A stretch of 64,000 nt of DNA from positions 131,993,544 through 132,057,543 of the forward strand of contig OW121852.1 in assembly GCA_933228895.1 (NCBI GenBank). The letters are read 5' to 3'. Positions 11,038-22,933 of this stretch are shown piece by piece (positions within the stretch are counted from its first letter, which is position 1; each line of letters starts with the position of its first letter). Position numbers and translations under genes: made by a program. The DNA is from Platycnemis pennipes. Lineage: Eukaryota; Arthropoda; Insecta; Odonata; Platycnemididae. The notes under the pieces were generated by a model. That model did no database searches. It saw only the letters and a program-made list of their open reading frames with translations, and was not told where the DNA came from.

Positions 11038-11203
11038 TAACACGCCTCATGGATGCATATTTAACGTGACATTTAAGTAATAGTGTTGTGTCTCTATTGC
11101 TTGTTGGTAGTGCGTGCATGGACTCATATTTTTGCATGCCTGCATGATATCAAGTGTACATTTTGTTCTTTTTTGAGTTAAAATGCGTATCTGATAAGGG
11201 TTC

Positions 11204-11252
11204 ATCTCCTGCTACACGCCTTTGCAGTGGCTTACTGGGTGTTACTTAGATG
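11204..11252 (+). repeat. Isolated LINE 3' tail, degenerate
   Basis: CTCCTGCTACACGCCTTTGC and AGTGGCTTACTGGGTGTTAC, then TTAGATGTG. It is the same tail family, more diverged. Confidence 0.5.
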
Positions 11253-11255
11253 TGA

Positions 11256-12400
11256 CCGTGCTTTCCCTGCCGTTGCTGAAGTTGATGGGCTGTTTTTTAC
11301 CCATGATCTCTTACTCAAATTGTGGCTATTTTTACGTGATGGCCAAGGTTATATTTTGAGCGCTGTCGAAATAACCTTCCTGCCTCTCGTGGGTGCGATG
11401 AAACAAGAAAAGGGTCGCGAGTGCGATGCCGGGAGCATTGAAGTCGTGCAAGTCTGTCTACGCAACTCTGTTGTAATAGTGTTGATGTCACTGGTGTTTT
11501 GTACTTGTTCTTAGGTATGTCGCCTAGATCTCGAAGATCATTGAAATCTCGCAGATCATTAGCATTTGGTTGTTATTGATATATTGTCTCCGAAAATTTG
11601 CAAAAATCCATATTCGTCGGAATCACAGTAGTACTTGCGGAATTCTTTGGCCAAAAACGGATGTGCTTTGTCGTCGGAGGCCATGGGAACAAGGCGCGTT
11701 TGGGTTCGTCTATGGGTCGCACATCTCTTTTGGTCTCCGTGTCGGAAGCGACGCATAATGAGACGATATTCGCTTGCGAATCGGAGGAGTTCCTCATGTT
11801 GGACGCATGGTTGTTCAGCGTAGGGATTCCCTCCGAGTGTCGCGCCCGATGTCATTGGCTCATTCGGCGACCCCTAGAGCCCTCGGCGCGTGCTTCCGAA
11901 GGGTCAACTACCCCGGGGCGGAAGTAGCCAGGGGCCGCGGGGAAGGACTGACTGACCGATGTGCTCTGAGGCAAGGGTAAGGGAAGAAGTGCCCCGGTTG
12001 GTTGTGGGACTCTATGCTGGAGGCGACTTTCGTTTTTTACGGGACCCCGGGACATGGGGAGTTTTATAGGATCCATCGCGAATATGAAAGAATGTAACCT
12101 CTAAATTCCATGCCACTCCTGTCAATATTTAGCGACAGGCGTATTTTATCTGGAAACTGTCGTCGCTGTCCTGTGTGGCATTTTCTGTTTTCATTTTTGG
12201 AATCCTGATTATTTACCCTGACATTCCGTTCCAGTAAGTTGCCGGATTACAATTTTTTGACATTTCTTGGAAAAAAACGGCCCTTTTTATAATTTTTGTA
12301 CTTTTTCCGTCAAAGTCTTAACGCTATATAGAAATGTGAGTGGATTGGTAAAATACATTTTGTTTTAAAGCACTGAAAAAATACTTTGGATTTGATAATC
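11256..12400. other. GC-moderate region, no gene recognised
   Basis: Several mutually overlapping open frames of 60-109 codons crowd 11559-12076 on both strands. None has a motif, a splice-consistent boundary or a recognisable family, and the opposite-strand overlap argues against all of them. The 11800-12060 part is CpG-rich. Confidence 0.35.
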
Positions 12401-12404
12401 GTAG

Positions 12405-12535
12405 GTTTGGATATCTCATCCAAACCAGAAGTGAAGGAAAGGATTGTTTCTTGCATTTGGATGAGGCATCCAAACTGAATGGGTGATGGGAAGGAGTTGG
12501 ATGCGCCACCTGTTCCTTTGGGTGCTGCATCCAAA
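12405..12535. repeat. Three TTTGGATG/CATCCAAA hairpins
   Basis: Hairpins at 12405-12425 (GTTTGGAT-5nt-ATCCAAAC) and 12456-12474 (TTTGGATG-3nt-CATCCAAA), then a looser pair at 12495-12535 (TTGGATG...GCATCCAAA). All share one core word. Function is unknown: it could be a degenerate repeat or a cluster of palindromic protein-binding sites. Confidence 0.5.
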
Positions 12536-13640
12536 TAGAGATGGACGAGTACTTAGGGTATGAGCACCAAATGTTAGGGTGTCTCATCGGATCATCGTTT
12601 GAAAGGCGACTGAAAAATATAGATGTACAGCCCAAAGGCTTTTACCTAATGATACCCTCCTTTTGGACAGCTCCTCTCTTCCCCCTGCTAGACATCTTAG
12701 AACTACTATATTAATGAAATCATGTATGTGCATACAATTACTGGAAATTCTTCATTGTTAAGGGAGGTGATGCATAAGAACATTCACTAAATTTTAAAGA
12801 TGCTCCCAACATGTGACCGCTTCACCGCCACAACTGAAACTTGAAAATGTACACTTCTTCCCATGAGCACAGTATCAGTGTCAACAAAACGTGATCAAAT
12901 ATAATTTTGTTTGTCGTAAACACAAGCAGACTACTACGGGATTCCAAAAGGCGTCTTAGCTGGTCGCGTAGGCTCCTGGCCGTCGAATCAGAGCAAACAT
13001 TGGTTGGTTCGTGTATTGGTTATGCTAATCATCCTCTGCAGGTCCGAAGCAATTTCACGTTCCATGTTCCCACCCTGAAATGTTTCTCACGCTTGACTGG
13101 TGTACTCTCTCGGGTAGTCCCTGCCCGGAGATCCCACGCCTTAAGAAAATTATTCTTAAATTTAGTTAAATCCTCTTATCAGTTGACAGATTTTCCGCTA
13201 CTGTATGCTAACCAAAGTATTCCTCTAAGTGTTAGATTAATTTCCTCTCCGGAGAGGATTCCTATCTTACGTAGAGGAGCTTTCGAATGTACGTTTCAAG
13301 CACATTGTTCTTCACGCGCTATACCACGTTATAAACTCGTTGGAAGTTATTTTCTGTTGCCTCAAATAGCGCGTTGCATCATTGTAACATTTGGATAGAG
13401 CATGTTGCTAATACATTTGGTTTTTCTCAAGATTTCATCTACAATTTTGAGGATCACTCTCAAAGAATATTCGTATTTTAAAAGAAATCCCGTCAAAATG
13501 ACCTTTATTTTTAGGTGCAATCCCCTCAGAAAGTCCTCTTATTCTCGGAGGAAACTTTACCATTATTCATCTGTTTTAAAATAATATTCATGTTATATTA
13601 TTGGACAGGAAACTAAAAGTACAATGTAACTAAATAACTA
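12536..13640. other. No gene recognised
   Basis: The longest open frame is 163 codons at 12907-13398 on the plus strand, with no in-frame ATG start that stands out, no recognisable motif and no splice evidence. It is left uncalled. Confidence 0.35.
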
Positions 13641-13850
13641 AGAAGAAAAAAGAACTAGGAATTTTAAGTATTCGTATGTAATTTTAGGAATAGGAAACTC
13701 TATTCCTAGAAGAAAAAAGAACTAGGAATTTTAAGTATTCGGATGTAATTTTAGGAATAGGAAACTCTATTCCTAGAAGAAAAAAGAACTAGGAATTTTA
13801 AGTATTCGGATGTAATTTTAGGAATAGGAAACTCTATTCCTAAAATTACA
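13641..13850. repeat. 67-bp tandem repeat, 3 copies, with hairpin
   Basis: Units begin at 13641, 13708 and 13775 with period 67 and are almost identical. Each contains TAGGAATAG-GAAACT-CTATTCCTA. The last unit runs into TAAAATTACA, extending the stem to a perfect 17 bp (13811-13827 with 13834-13850, 6-nt loop). A hairpin at the array end may have promoted its expansion by slippage or template switching. Confidence 0.9.
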
Positions 13851-13987
13851 TTGTCTTGTCACTATAGGAAAAAATGTAGTACAGTTAAATGTACAAAATG
13901 TCACTATTAAGAAGAAAAATGATTTACGCAAATATAAAATATGCTACAACTTGAAGGGGTACATAACCTTTTGATTTCACTTTTAGG

Positions 13988-14412
13988 AGCCGTTATACAA
14001 GAATTGTATGTTGCATATTTTCCTTAATTGAATCATGTTATGACTTGGCAAAGAAAGAATGTCATGGTTACTATTTATAGTTTTCGGCGCGGTATCTGAA
14101 ATTTAAGTGAAAGCTACAGTGAAATATTCTTTTTTGTATCTTTGAGTCGGCGTGACTCCATGATATTGGTATTCATTGTAATAATATGCTATTTATTATT
14201 TTATGTTTAGAAAAAATTTTATACTTGCGTTATCGAATTATAACGAAATGTATCTCACGTACCGTAAGGTTACGTGTTAAAAAAACTACGAATTACAAAA
14301 AAAATCAAATCGGTGAAATGCAATTTTTGCACCTTTTCCCATAGCTACATATCACTAATAAGGACACGCGTGTAAAGTTTCATGCAAATCTATACATGGG
14401 CAAAAATCGCCA
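13988..14412 (+). repeat. Dispersed repeat family X, copy 1
   Basis: About 420 bp aligning collinearly with 37985-38385. Shared blocks include TAGTTTTCGGCGCGGTAT, GTATTCATTGTAAT, TTACGTGTT and GACAAAAATCGC-like ends. Both copies are in the same orientation, noncoding and diverged. No TIR, poly-A or tail was found, so the class is unknown. Confidence 0.7.
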
Positions 14413-14499
14413 CATGTGTATTAACTACGAAAATTAAAGTTTACAAATGGAGAAATTTCTTGGGTACTGTGCTGTGGAGAGAGAGTACATGCATTCGTA

Positions 14500-14760
14500 G
14501 GTGTGACGAGGGTTGTGCGGCCGCTTGCTCTTTGGCTGGCGTGCTTCCCACCCCTCCTCGGCCCCTCCCCCGCTCCTCCGCGCGCCCCCAACCGCTAATT
14601 CCACCCCCTCAACCGCCGCCTCCCCTCCGATTCTACGTCAGCGCCGCGCTCGGTGGGAGTGGTGTTTCGTTCTCCTCGCGACGGGAGGGGAAGGAGGGGA
14701 GAATTGACACGTGGTCTCCTGCGCAAGCCACGTCGGAAGGCAAGGACAAGCATAGAGGAA
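14500..14760. promoter_or_regulatory. GC/CpG-rich block
   Basis: C-rich (CCCCTCC runs, 14545-14630) then G-rich (14680-14700) segment. Opposite-strand open frames overlap here without motifs. It is a possible regulatory island only. Confidence 0.25.
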
Positions 14761-15299
14761 GAGGCCGTTGAGGCAACTGGCTGGTGCCACGGTTTTCTTG
14801 CTGGTTTCCAAATTATCAAGTGCTGCGTGTTGGCCGTGGGAAGTGTGGCATTTTTCACCCGTCCAGTGCTTTTGTGTTTCGTGGAAATACCCGATTTTTT
14901 ACTGTGCCTGCTCTACGACGCATATTCCACGTTCATCCCTTATCCCAAGCCACTATCATTCCCTGTGTGAAGTTAAACTTGTCATATTCCTTGTCGAGTA
15001 CGCATATGCTGGAGTGATCTTCGCCGGATAAGTGTTTATTGTCCAAGAGGTCTTCAAGTGCCTCTTTTTGGTTCACAGGAGGTGTTGCGTGGGAAGTCTC
15101 GATTTACCTTCGTCTTAGTTACACAGTTTTGCGAAGGAATTGAAGAAGAGGGTTTGGGAATATTTGTCGGCTATTCTTCCTTGGATATTCGCTCGACCGT
15201 TCCATTCCTTCCCGTGAAACAGTGCACCTTCGCGCGCGCTCTCGCAAGTCATTGCCTGTGCGGTTATTTTCGGTGGAAATGATGGTCAGTTCTTCGTCA
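14761..15299. other. No gene recognised
   Basis: Three overlapping plus-strand open frames (14653-14970, 14768-15031, 14784-15017) in different phases over the same DNA, none with a motif. Likely noncoding. Confidence 0.35.
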
Positions 15300-15517
15300 G
15301 GGGATTGGACTCGGGCGAGAGCCTAACAGCTCGGAGGAGGAAGAAGAGGAGCCTGGGAAGGTGCGTGCGTGAGCTCGCGCGTGGTTTGAGAGGGAAGGGT
15401 GGTGGTTTCCTGACGTGTCTCGGCTGTAATATCGTCGGCCCTGGCAGGCGTGACAATCTCAGACAGAGATGCAGGACGCAGGAGGGGCGAGCCGGCCCGT
15501 AGTGTTCCTGAGCCCAG
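15300..15517 (+). other. GC-rich candidate 5' noncoding exon with a strong donor
   Basis: A GC-rich stretch ending at CCCAG followed by GTGAGAGC, with the intron starting at 15518. This is a near-ideal splice donor next to a CpG-rich block. It could be a first exon of the rightward gene whose coding start is at 48738, more than 32 kb away, but no transcript evidence is available from sequence alone. Confidence 0.2.
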
Positions 15518-18500
15518 GTGAGAGCAACTTTCTCACTTTGAGAAACTTATTCCATACCACGTATGCTTTTATGCACAGATAATGGAATCTACAAATTTGT
15601 TTTATCAAGTAACCTTGCGCACCGGCGCCATGTTGAAGGTGGTCTGATTGATAATTCCTGGAAAACCCACCAACGTCGTAGGTTTTTTTTTTTGCTGTTC
15701 CTGAATTATGTATAGCCTGGAAGAATTGATTCTTGCTTTGCATTTATTTTCGTTTTCCTCTCCCGCTTAGGAGTTATTCTATCGAAATTAAATTTGACGT
15801 AATAGTTTAAAGACTTGGCGAAAGAAGAGAAATATGTGTGCTAACCATTGGTTTGTTTTTCCGTGGAGTTAACATGCCCCATCGTTTTTTACGATCTTGA
15901 TTAGATTATTTCCCGAGGTTGATATTGAAACCAATTAGTGAGACATCCCCGTGTTAAGAGGTTATTCAATTTTTAAACCAGACGCCTCGGAGGTGTTTTC
16001 GAACTACTCCACAGGGGTATTTCGTTGTTCCGGATTGCCGTGCATTGCTTCCGAAAAATTTGCTGCGAGCATCATGCCCGTTTGGGCGGGGAATTCTCTG
16101 ATCCCGTTACGACGGGGTCGTTTTGCAGCCAGCCTCCTCGCCTGCTTGACCGACTGTGGATTGTGCGTTGCGGAGAGGCGTTGGAATGTGAAAATTCTTT
16201 CCCCTCCACCGTGATCCGAATGCGTTGGTACGGTCGGTAAACGAGTGCTCCTTCGGGAGAGGGGGAAGCGACAAGTCCAGTGGGTTGTTGACGGCTTCCT
16301 ACTCAGCCAGTTCGGATTCGACTGGGTTCGAGCAATTCATTCGTGCCGAGCGAGAGGTTAGGTGGAGGAGGAGGGAAGAATGTGAGCTCGTTGAGGGCCC
16401 CTACAGGGACGTATAGCTCTGTTCTCCAGCCTATTTAACCTGCAGCTGACGGGAAACCATGCAGTATTATTGATAAGTTGTTGTCTCGGTATTTTCATCT
16501 CCGAAGTTGATCACAATGCGTGTAATGTCTGCGTGCACTGAAATCTGAAAATGTGTAATGTCTGGATAGGGTCGTTAAAGTTTTTGGTGAGAGAAATATC
16601 TAATTGTGTTCATTTAGTTATCGATGCATTCAGGGCAATGATTGAAGTTCTGTCAGTTTTCGCCTCAGAAATACACAATTTTGGTTGCGTACTCATTTTG
16701 TATTATAAAGCATATTAAATCAAGCACCACTCTCACTTTTTACGGATATTGATGTGTTGTCTTTCACTACATTTTACCTGAATCTTATCCACTATAACAC
16801 AACTTAGGACCTCATTTTATGGCATTTGGTTGGAGACGTGTTTAGCTTTTAATACACCATGTGCTGAATGCTACTGAAGATACACGATTTTCGGACAAAG
16901 ACATCCCCAAACGTGCGAGAATAGTGATGGCAAAATTAGAGATGAGATACTAACATTACTGCCAGTAGTCTTATTGTCACCTTCGCCCATTTGCTGAGTG
17001 ATTGCATGTTTTCCACAGTGGGGTAGCCGATCTTTTTCACGAATTTTACACGTTGTGTCGAAGAGCCGAGGGTTGTCTGTGAGGACGAAACTTTCGCATG
17101 CCGTGCAGCACATACTTTGAACATAGCGGGTGATTAGTTTCGAAAATGTCTTTCGTTGCGCGCATCGGTGGAAATATTTTTCACCGCAGCCTCATACGGG
17201 AGAAGCGCGCCGCAGTGGTTAGTGTGCCTGTGGCACTATAGGCGCATGCTTGAAGTGGAAAGTCATGCTTACGGCCATGTGGAAGTTAGGGGAATGTGTT
17301 CAATGCCGATCGTTTATTTCCGTGGCGCGTCGTTGTAGCTTTTTCTTTACCGGCAAATGAATAGATTGCAAAAGAAAAAAATCCGTAGAACTCGTGAAAT
17401 TACATTCAGTTAGTTTGCCCCTGCCGTAGGGTGAGACAAAAGCGATCTTAAATGCGTGGCACTCTGGCTGGCGCTGTGGAGGGGAAAATTCGAGGGGCGA
17501 TTACTTGGTGGGAATCACCGGTTGAAAGGCACATTTTCTGGGCAAGAACTTATCTCCCCTCCCCTGGAGGTGGCTTGCAGATATCGGGCCAAGTACAGTG
17601 AGTGGCCGAGCGTCAACGTCAGCGCTTTTAAAAAGCAGTGACCGACGGCATGTGATAATTTACTCCCTGCTGGCACGCCTGGACACCTTGGTCCGTCACG
17701 TTGCCTAGGCAATACGTAATGGCTCTCCCGTTGTTAACGATGTGAACACGGCAGCAAGGTAGTTGTGGCTGAAGACTCTGACTACGTCTCATTCTCCACG
17801 TCATTGTTGTAATCCTCCAGTTTTGCTTCACTAGAATTTCACCTTTTTTTGGTAGCTAGAGAAATTGTTTTTCCCATTGGATTATCGTACGGCTCGGATC
17901 AAGTAGCGGCAGTCGGGAGAGGAGTTGGTCTTCCATCCCTCTGATTGTGTCTTTTGTCTGAAATACCTATACGCGTTGAGGGTGTGGACCATCGTGTCGG
18001 TTGCGACCCTCTTGCTTACCTGCTGCGTGACAATTATAAGTCAATATCGGAAAGAAAGCCTTTGCCACATGCTATTTTAGTGCTTTTATTTTTAATGGAA
18101 TGGACATGGCGCCACGAGTGAACGTCCTCACTGTAATGGGACAGGTTAATGAAACGTTTTAGAATTTAACCGACAAGCGGAATTGTCGAAAAAAAAATTT
18201 CTTCGCGCTCCGTTCACTGTCGCTATGTCCTCAAAGGTTTGCTTGCTAAAGCTTGCAAAGCTAGACACCTAGAAACCTTGCCTTTACGGTGACTCGCATG
18301 GGAACATGTTGGCATGTGACCGACGATGAATAGTTTCTTTTTGGCATGATGCGTTGCCTAGCAGAAGTACTCCTCCATGCAAAAGGGCGGCGGTGAATAG
18401 TTAGTGCGAACTCTAAGCTATATTGGGGGAGGTTCGTAATCGATTGGGGACCATACAGAATCGTCCTGGCGCCTAGGAAATATTCTGTTGAGGTGAGGCA

Positions 18501-19087
18501 CTTGCTAGACTTGCTAGGTATTGGACGGGCTGCAATGTGCCTTTGATGTTTACTTGCCTTGAGTTTGCGGTTTCACAAAATGCTTGATTGCTTCTTATCT
18601 TTCCATTGACTTACGCACCATCGATGTATAACGATCTAATTAATTTGACGTACGTGTCTTGACACGTGGTGGATCAGTCTCTTTATTTTGCCACTTCTGT
18701 AGTCTACACTCTAATCTGGCCTTGGGTTTAGCCAATCTCACAAGCCAGTCGGACTGAGAGCAAACTTCAATTAACAGAGCATTCTGACCCTACATGTGAA
18801 GGCCATGCTAGCTGAAATACGTAGTGGTGTATACTGGCCCGAGAACGCACGCAAAATAAAATCTCTCTTTTTTCGTAGACGAGGACCATACGGCCCTGGA
18901 TCGTGCAGAGTAGTACATTCAGTTTCCATGAAGACAACGTAGTAAACCAGAAAATTGTGGCTGATGTAACAAGCGACTCGTTTTTATTAGCCATGTATTA
19001 TTTCTGTGGAACATTTCCATTCCATTTCGAGAATGACAAAATGTAGTTGAAGGAAAGGGATTTGTATTGAGCTATATGCATTCTGTT
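15518..19087. other. No gene recognised
   Basis: About 3.5 kb of noncoding-looking sequence. A CpG-rich patch spans 15960-16440. An A-box-like word (GCAGTGGTTAGTGTGCC, about 17212-17228) has no downstream B box. Short open frames only. Confidence 0.4.
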
Positions 19088-20013
19088 CTAATTATAATTT
19101 GTATTAGAACTAAGTGGCTGTGATTAAATCTGGACCCAGCTGTGAAGATTCAAGAATAAGGAAAGGAGTGAGACAAGGCTGTGCACTGTCTCCAGTAATT
19201 CTGGGGAGAATATGCATGGAGAAAAAATTAGTATGCTGAGATTCGCTGATGACATAGCACTCATAGGAGAGACAGAGGGATCTGAATAAGATGATGATAA
19301 CCATGGAAAAAACAATGGCCAGATATCAGCTTAAGATCAATTAGAAGAAGACAAAGATATTGGTGTGCAGCAAGAGAGAAGGGGCCAAAACCAACGTTAA
19401 ACTAGGAAAACAAAAGCTGGAAGAGGTGAAAGAGTTCTGTTACCTTGGAAGCCGAGTAATCAACTACGGAAGAAGCAAGAAAGAATTAGTCAGCAGAATA
19501 GCCCAGGCGAAGAGGGCATTCTATCAAAAGAAGAATCTACTTGCCGCTGGAAAAACAAGCTTGGAAGTAAGGAACAATTCATCAGAACGTACATCTGGAG
19601 CGTGTTTCTTTATGGCAGCGAGGCATGGACGATGGCAGCAGCGGAGAAGAAAAGTGTGGAAGCATTCGAAATGTGGTGCTATCGAAGAATGATGAAGATT
19701 AAATGGATCGACCGAGTAAGTAACGAAGTTCTAAGAAGAGTGGGAGAACAGGGAAGTCTTCTGAATACCCTAAGAAGAAGACGGGACAACTTGATCGGCC
19801 ACATCATGAGACATGATGGCCTGATGAAGACAATTGTCGAGGGACAAGTGGAAGGGAAGAATGGCAGAGGAAGGCATCGTGCGAGATGGAACAAGTGATA
19901 AAGGATGTGAAAGAGAAGAATGACGTAGGTATGAAGAGATTGGCCGATGGAAGAACTCGGTGGAGAGCTGCGTCAAACCAATCTGACGATTGATGACTTA
20001 TGATGATGACGAC
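19088..20013 (+). pseudogene. RTE-like LINE, C-terminal half
   Basis: Contains a KGVRQGCALSPV block (19160-19200), the remnant of the catalytic box region (MLRFADDIAL-like, 19227-19262, frame-disrupted), then KILVCSKREGAKTNVKLGKQ, EEVKEFCYLGSRV, FLYGSEAWTMAAAEKKSVEA and MWCYRRMMKIKWIDRVSNE, followed by RRRRDNLIGHIMRHDGLMKT and the KRLAD-RT-WRAASNQSDD end. It finishes with TGATGA-type microsatellite. At least three frameshifts and an in-frame stop (YQLKIN then TAG) break it. It is the longest RTE-like copy here and the reference for 385-690, 25230-26215 and 27925-28060. Confidence 0.85.
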
Positions 20014-20279
20014 TAATTATAATGTAATTTTTTTTTTCGATATATTTTCAAATAATATGTTTATGATATCAAATAATGCATGCCTTTCTCTTGAAGAGGT
20101 GACATGTGTAGTTGATTCCTATAGTCTTATGTGCACTCGCATCATTTCTTGTGTTGTGCTTTAGAAATTAGAATTGCTTGTAGCCTCCGTCTCCGCCACG
20201 AGAATTGCCGAAAGTTAGTAGCGGGCCATAATGGTTTTCATTTCTTCGACAGCGTCGCATACGTACATGCTAGGGCTCG
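20014..20279. other. No gene recognised
   Basis: AT-rich spacer between the RTE-like relic and a GC-rich block. Confidence 0.4.
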
Positions 20280-20560
20280 TTGTTTTCTTCTGCTTGCTTT
20301 GAGTCAGTCGCCGGTGCCACAGCGGCCATGCCTTGGCCTCCTTGGCTGGCTGAGGCAACAGCTGACGTTTCGCAACCCCTCCTCATCCTCTCTTGCTCGC
20401 TTGCGTCCAAGGTCCTTCCACGCTCTCGGCACGTCGCTTGTCCCGTAAACCTCGTTCGACAGTGCTGCCACACTCGCGGAAAATGAGTGACCCACTGCAT
20501 TCATTCTCCAGTGCATCGTTCACGCGAGGCCCGCGATGTCGATTTCCGGGAAAAGTCGCC
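20280..20560. promoter_or_regulatory. GC/CpG-rich block
   Basis: CpG-rich segment with six short overlapping frames on both strands and no motif. Possible regulatory island only. Confidence 0.25.
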
Positions 20561-20751
20561 AGTGTGATACGCTCTCTAATGACGCTGGGCGTATTCATTT
20601 AAATATTAAAGACGTTTGTTTCAATAGGTCATCATTTGTTTTCTTTGAACGCGGGCCTTAGTTATGCACGTCCTTTTGAATGGTATTCTTTTGAAATTTC
20701 GTCGGCAATGGAGCATTCATTTCAGTTAGAGTGGCGTCTCTTCACTGTAAA

Positions 20752-20989
20752 GGCCTTTCATCGCTTTACACGATACATTCTTTTGTACAATTTCTTGTAC
20801 AAACTGTTGTGTGAGGAAATTGTACCGTGTAAAGCGGCAAATTTTACGAACGCTTGTGGGATTGTCTGAATAACTGAACGGGAAATAGAACCTGTTCTAA
20901 TTCCATTCAGAAACACGTACAATTTCGTTTAGGTTATGCAAGCGTTTGTACAAGAAATTGTGCAAAAAATTGTATCGTGTAAAGCGGCC
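20752..20989. mobile_element. MITE with GGCCGCTTTACACG-type inverted ends
   Basis: The left end reads CGCTTTACACGATACA then TACAATTTCTTGTACAAAC. The right end reads GTTTGTACAAGAAATTGTGC then TTGTATCGTGTAAAGCGGCC. These are long imperfect inverted repeats around a ~130-bp core. A further internal right-type end (TTGTACCGTGTAAAGCGGC, about 20820-20838) suggests a nested or duplicated copy. No transposase; superfamily not assigned. Confidence 0.7.
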
Positions 20990-21322
20990 GTTAACACGTC
21001 ACTTTAACAGTGACGTACGTACACACGGAATTCGGATGTTAGAAAATTTTAAGGTTAAAGGATTAAGTTTTTCCACGCTCAATTAGGGACAGTAATAGGG
21101 TCCAGAGGAGGTACATGCATAGAGGGGAAATCGGAATAGGTATTGAAGATTTTGGTATAAAAATGGGAATAGTGATTTTTTTAACTGCGCTAACTCAAGT
21201 ATGGTCTAGGAAGTATAAGTTCATTATTTAATTTATTTATAAATGGGACCAACGAATCAAAAATGTTACATTAATTAGTTTCAGCTAAGTTCGGTGTCCC
21301 GGCAGTTTTGCTGATGCTGTTA
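20990..21322. other. No gene recognised
   Basis: AT-rich unique sequence between the MITE and the 35-bp hairpin. Confidence 0.4.
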
Positions 21323-21402
21323 ATTATGAATGACAAAATAACCTTTGTATTTCCACAATTGATAATGTGTGGAAATACAAAGGTTATTTTGTCATTCATA
21401 AT
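21323..21402. repeat. Perfect 35-bp inverted repeat
   Basis: Arms 21323-21357 and 21368-21402 are exact reverse complements with a 10-nt loop (21358-21367). The flanking bases do not extend the pairing. Perfect identity implies a recent origin or active maintenance, unlike the decayed repeats around it. It could be a template-switch product or a hairpin RNA. Confidence 0.95.
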
Positions 21403-22694
21403 GAATACGAGTAAATTCCATAAAGTGACTCCAGAAACCATCAATTTGATGCTGTTAAGTGAGACACAGTTGGGTGACCCTTGTGCTAGAGGATTGAGAC
21501 ATGTCGGGTTGGGTTTGATATCTCTCGGCTCACTCTGGTAAATATCAATAGGGGTGATGCCCTCGTGGGAAGCTGGTACATCGTAGAGATATGGTTTTAT
21601 TGGTCGGTTGTAGACCCTGAAGTTCTAAATCTAGTGTAACAGAGATGTTGAATTATTCCTCTTCCCACGACTTGTCTTCCTACAAAAGTTTTATACATGT
21701 GAGTAGCTGAGTTATTAGTTAATTGGGTGCAAGAGAGCCAGACCCCAGTTATCGACCCGTACATGACAGGTTGTCTGATAGTTGATTGGTGGATGGTTTT
21801 TTGAGTCGAAGAATAATTCGCTCTTTCTGTTGAGTGAGGGAAGAAGCTGTTGCGGGCGATATGCAACTTGCATTATTAGGCTGTAGTTAAATTGACGTTA
21901 CAGTAACGGTCGAGTTGGATGCCCATGAAGTTGCTTGTTTTTTAACGGTAGGGATTGGAATAATAATATAAATATAAAGACCGCAAAGGCAGTCCGGTGT
22001 GATGGGTTAAGGGGCTTTTGCGTTTGTCGCCAACTCCTTGGATTGGAGATGCCTTCGGAGAGTGGCCATCGCTTTGTTTGTTGGTGTTGGGGCGATCCCC
22101 GTGCGTGGAACACCCCACAGAACGTGAAGCGTAACTTCCCAGAAAGATGAAGTGGGACATTCAGTGGCTTGAGGTAGTATTTTCATAGCCTGTTTTAGTG
22201 GTTAGGTTTTCTTGTTACTTCTGGCGACCATTCATTCGATCAACCTGGGAGACGAAGTGTATTTTTGACCTTTATTTTTGGCGGATTAAGTAACGCGATC
22301 GCATCATCGTCATCACTAGTAATCAATTTTAAGAATATTGGGATACAGCTTTCAACTCGAATCTGTTATCAATTAATCTATTAATATTGGCATCATTCTT
22401 GTCTTTTACATCTTTCAGGTCGAACTCCATAAAGCTCATACCAGGTCTTCCTTTGCCTTTCACTTTTCTTTAGTTGGCTGACTTCATCAGACTGTCTCCA
22501 TCATGTGTCGGGGTCTTAGTGGGAATGGGAAGACTCGAGAGGGAAGCGACGGGGTGGGAAAGCGTTGGTTGTTTTTGGGATGGCAGATTTCTTTTCCGAC
22601 TGCCCTTTCACGCGGACTCGAGAGCCTCGCTCTTCTTCGGTCCACTGTATGACCGCGGAAACGTCTGAACGTTTCTGCGGTTATTCCATTGGAT
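21403..22694. other. No gene recognised
   Basis: Unique sequence with short open frames. A 12-bp imperfect hairpin, CCGCGGAAACGT-CTGA-ACGTTTCTGCGG, lies at about 22653-22680. Confidence 0.4.
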
Positions 22695-22933
22695 CAGGCA
22701 CGTATTTGTTTCGGGGGTTGCTAAGTCTTGCGTAACTTGAAACAAATCAGCCTTGCCCATTCGGTGCCGACTAAATTACAAATATCTTCCTTTAATTTCT
22801 AGTGCTTGGTATTTGCTTTTACAGTGCCCATACTTGTCTCTTCTCACTGGTAAAGTTCACTGCCAAAATCAGAACAACAAAATTATTGGGAAAACATTTC
22901 GGGCTGGAGCACCAGTACCTGGCTACGTGCCTG
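22695..22933 (-). mobile_element. hAT-like nonautonomous element, copy 2 (internally deleted)
   Basis: Begins CAGGCACGTA and ends GGCTACGTGCCTG. Its interior is reverse-complement homologous to parts of copy 1 (7814-8247) but about 200 bp shorter. It is flanked by CATTGGAT (22687-22694) and CATCGGAT (22934-22941), an 8-bp target duplication with one mismatch. That is the length expected for hAT (also P) elements and the best superfamily evidence for the group. Confidence 0.75.

Noticed and set aside
12907..13398. 163-codon plus-strand open frame
   Set aside because: No convincing ATG start, motif or conserved block; could be chance.
13641..13850. CRISPR-like array
   Set aside because: The units are contiguous tandem repeats without unique spacers, and the genome is eukaryotic.
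17205..17245. A-box-like word as a tRNA-derived SINE head
   Set aside because: No B box at the proper distance and no second copy in the window.
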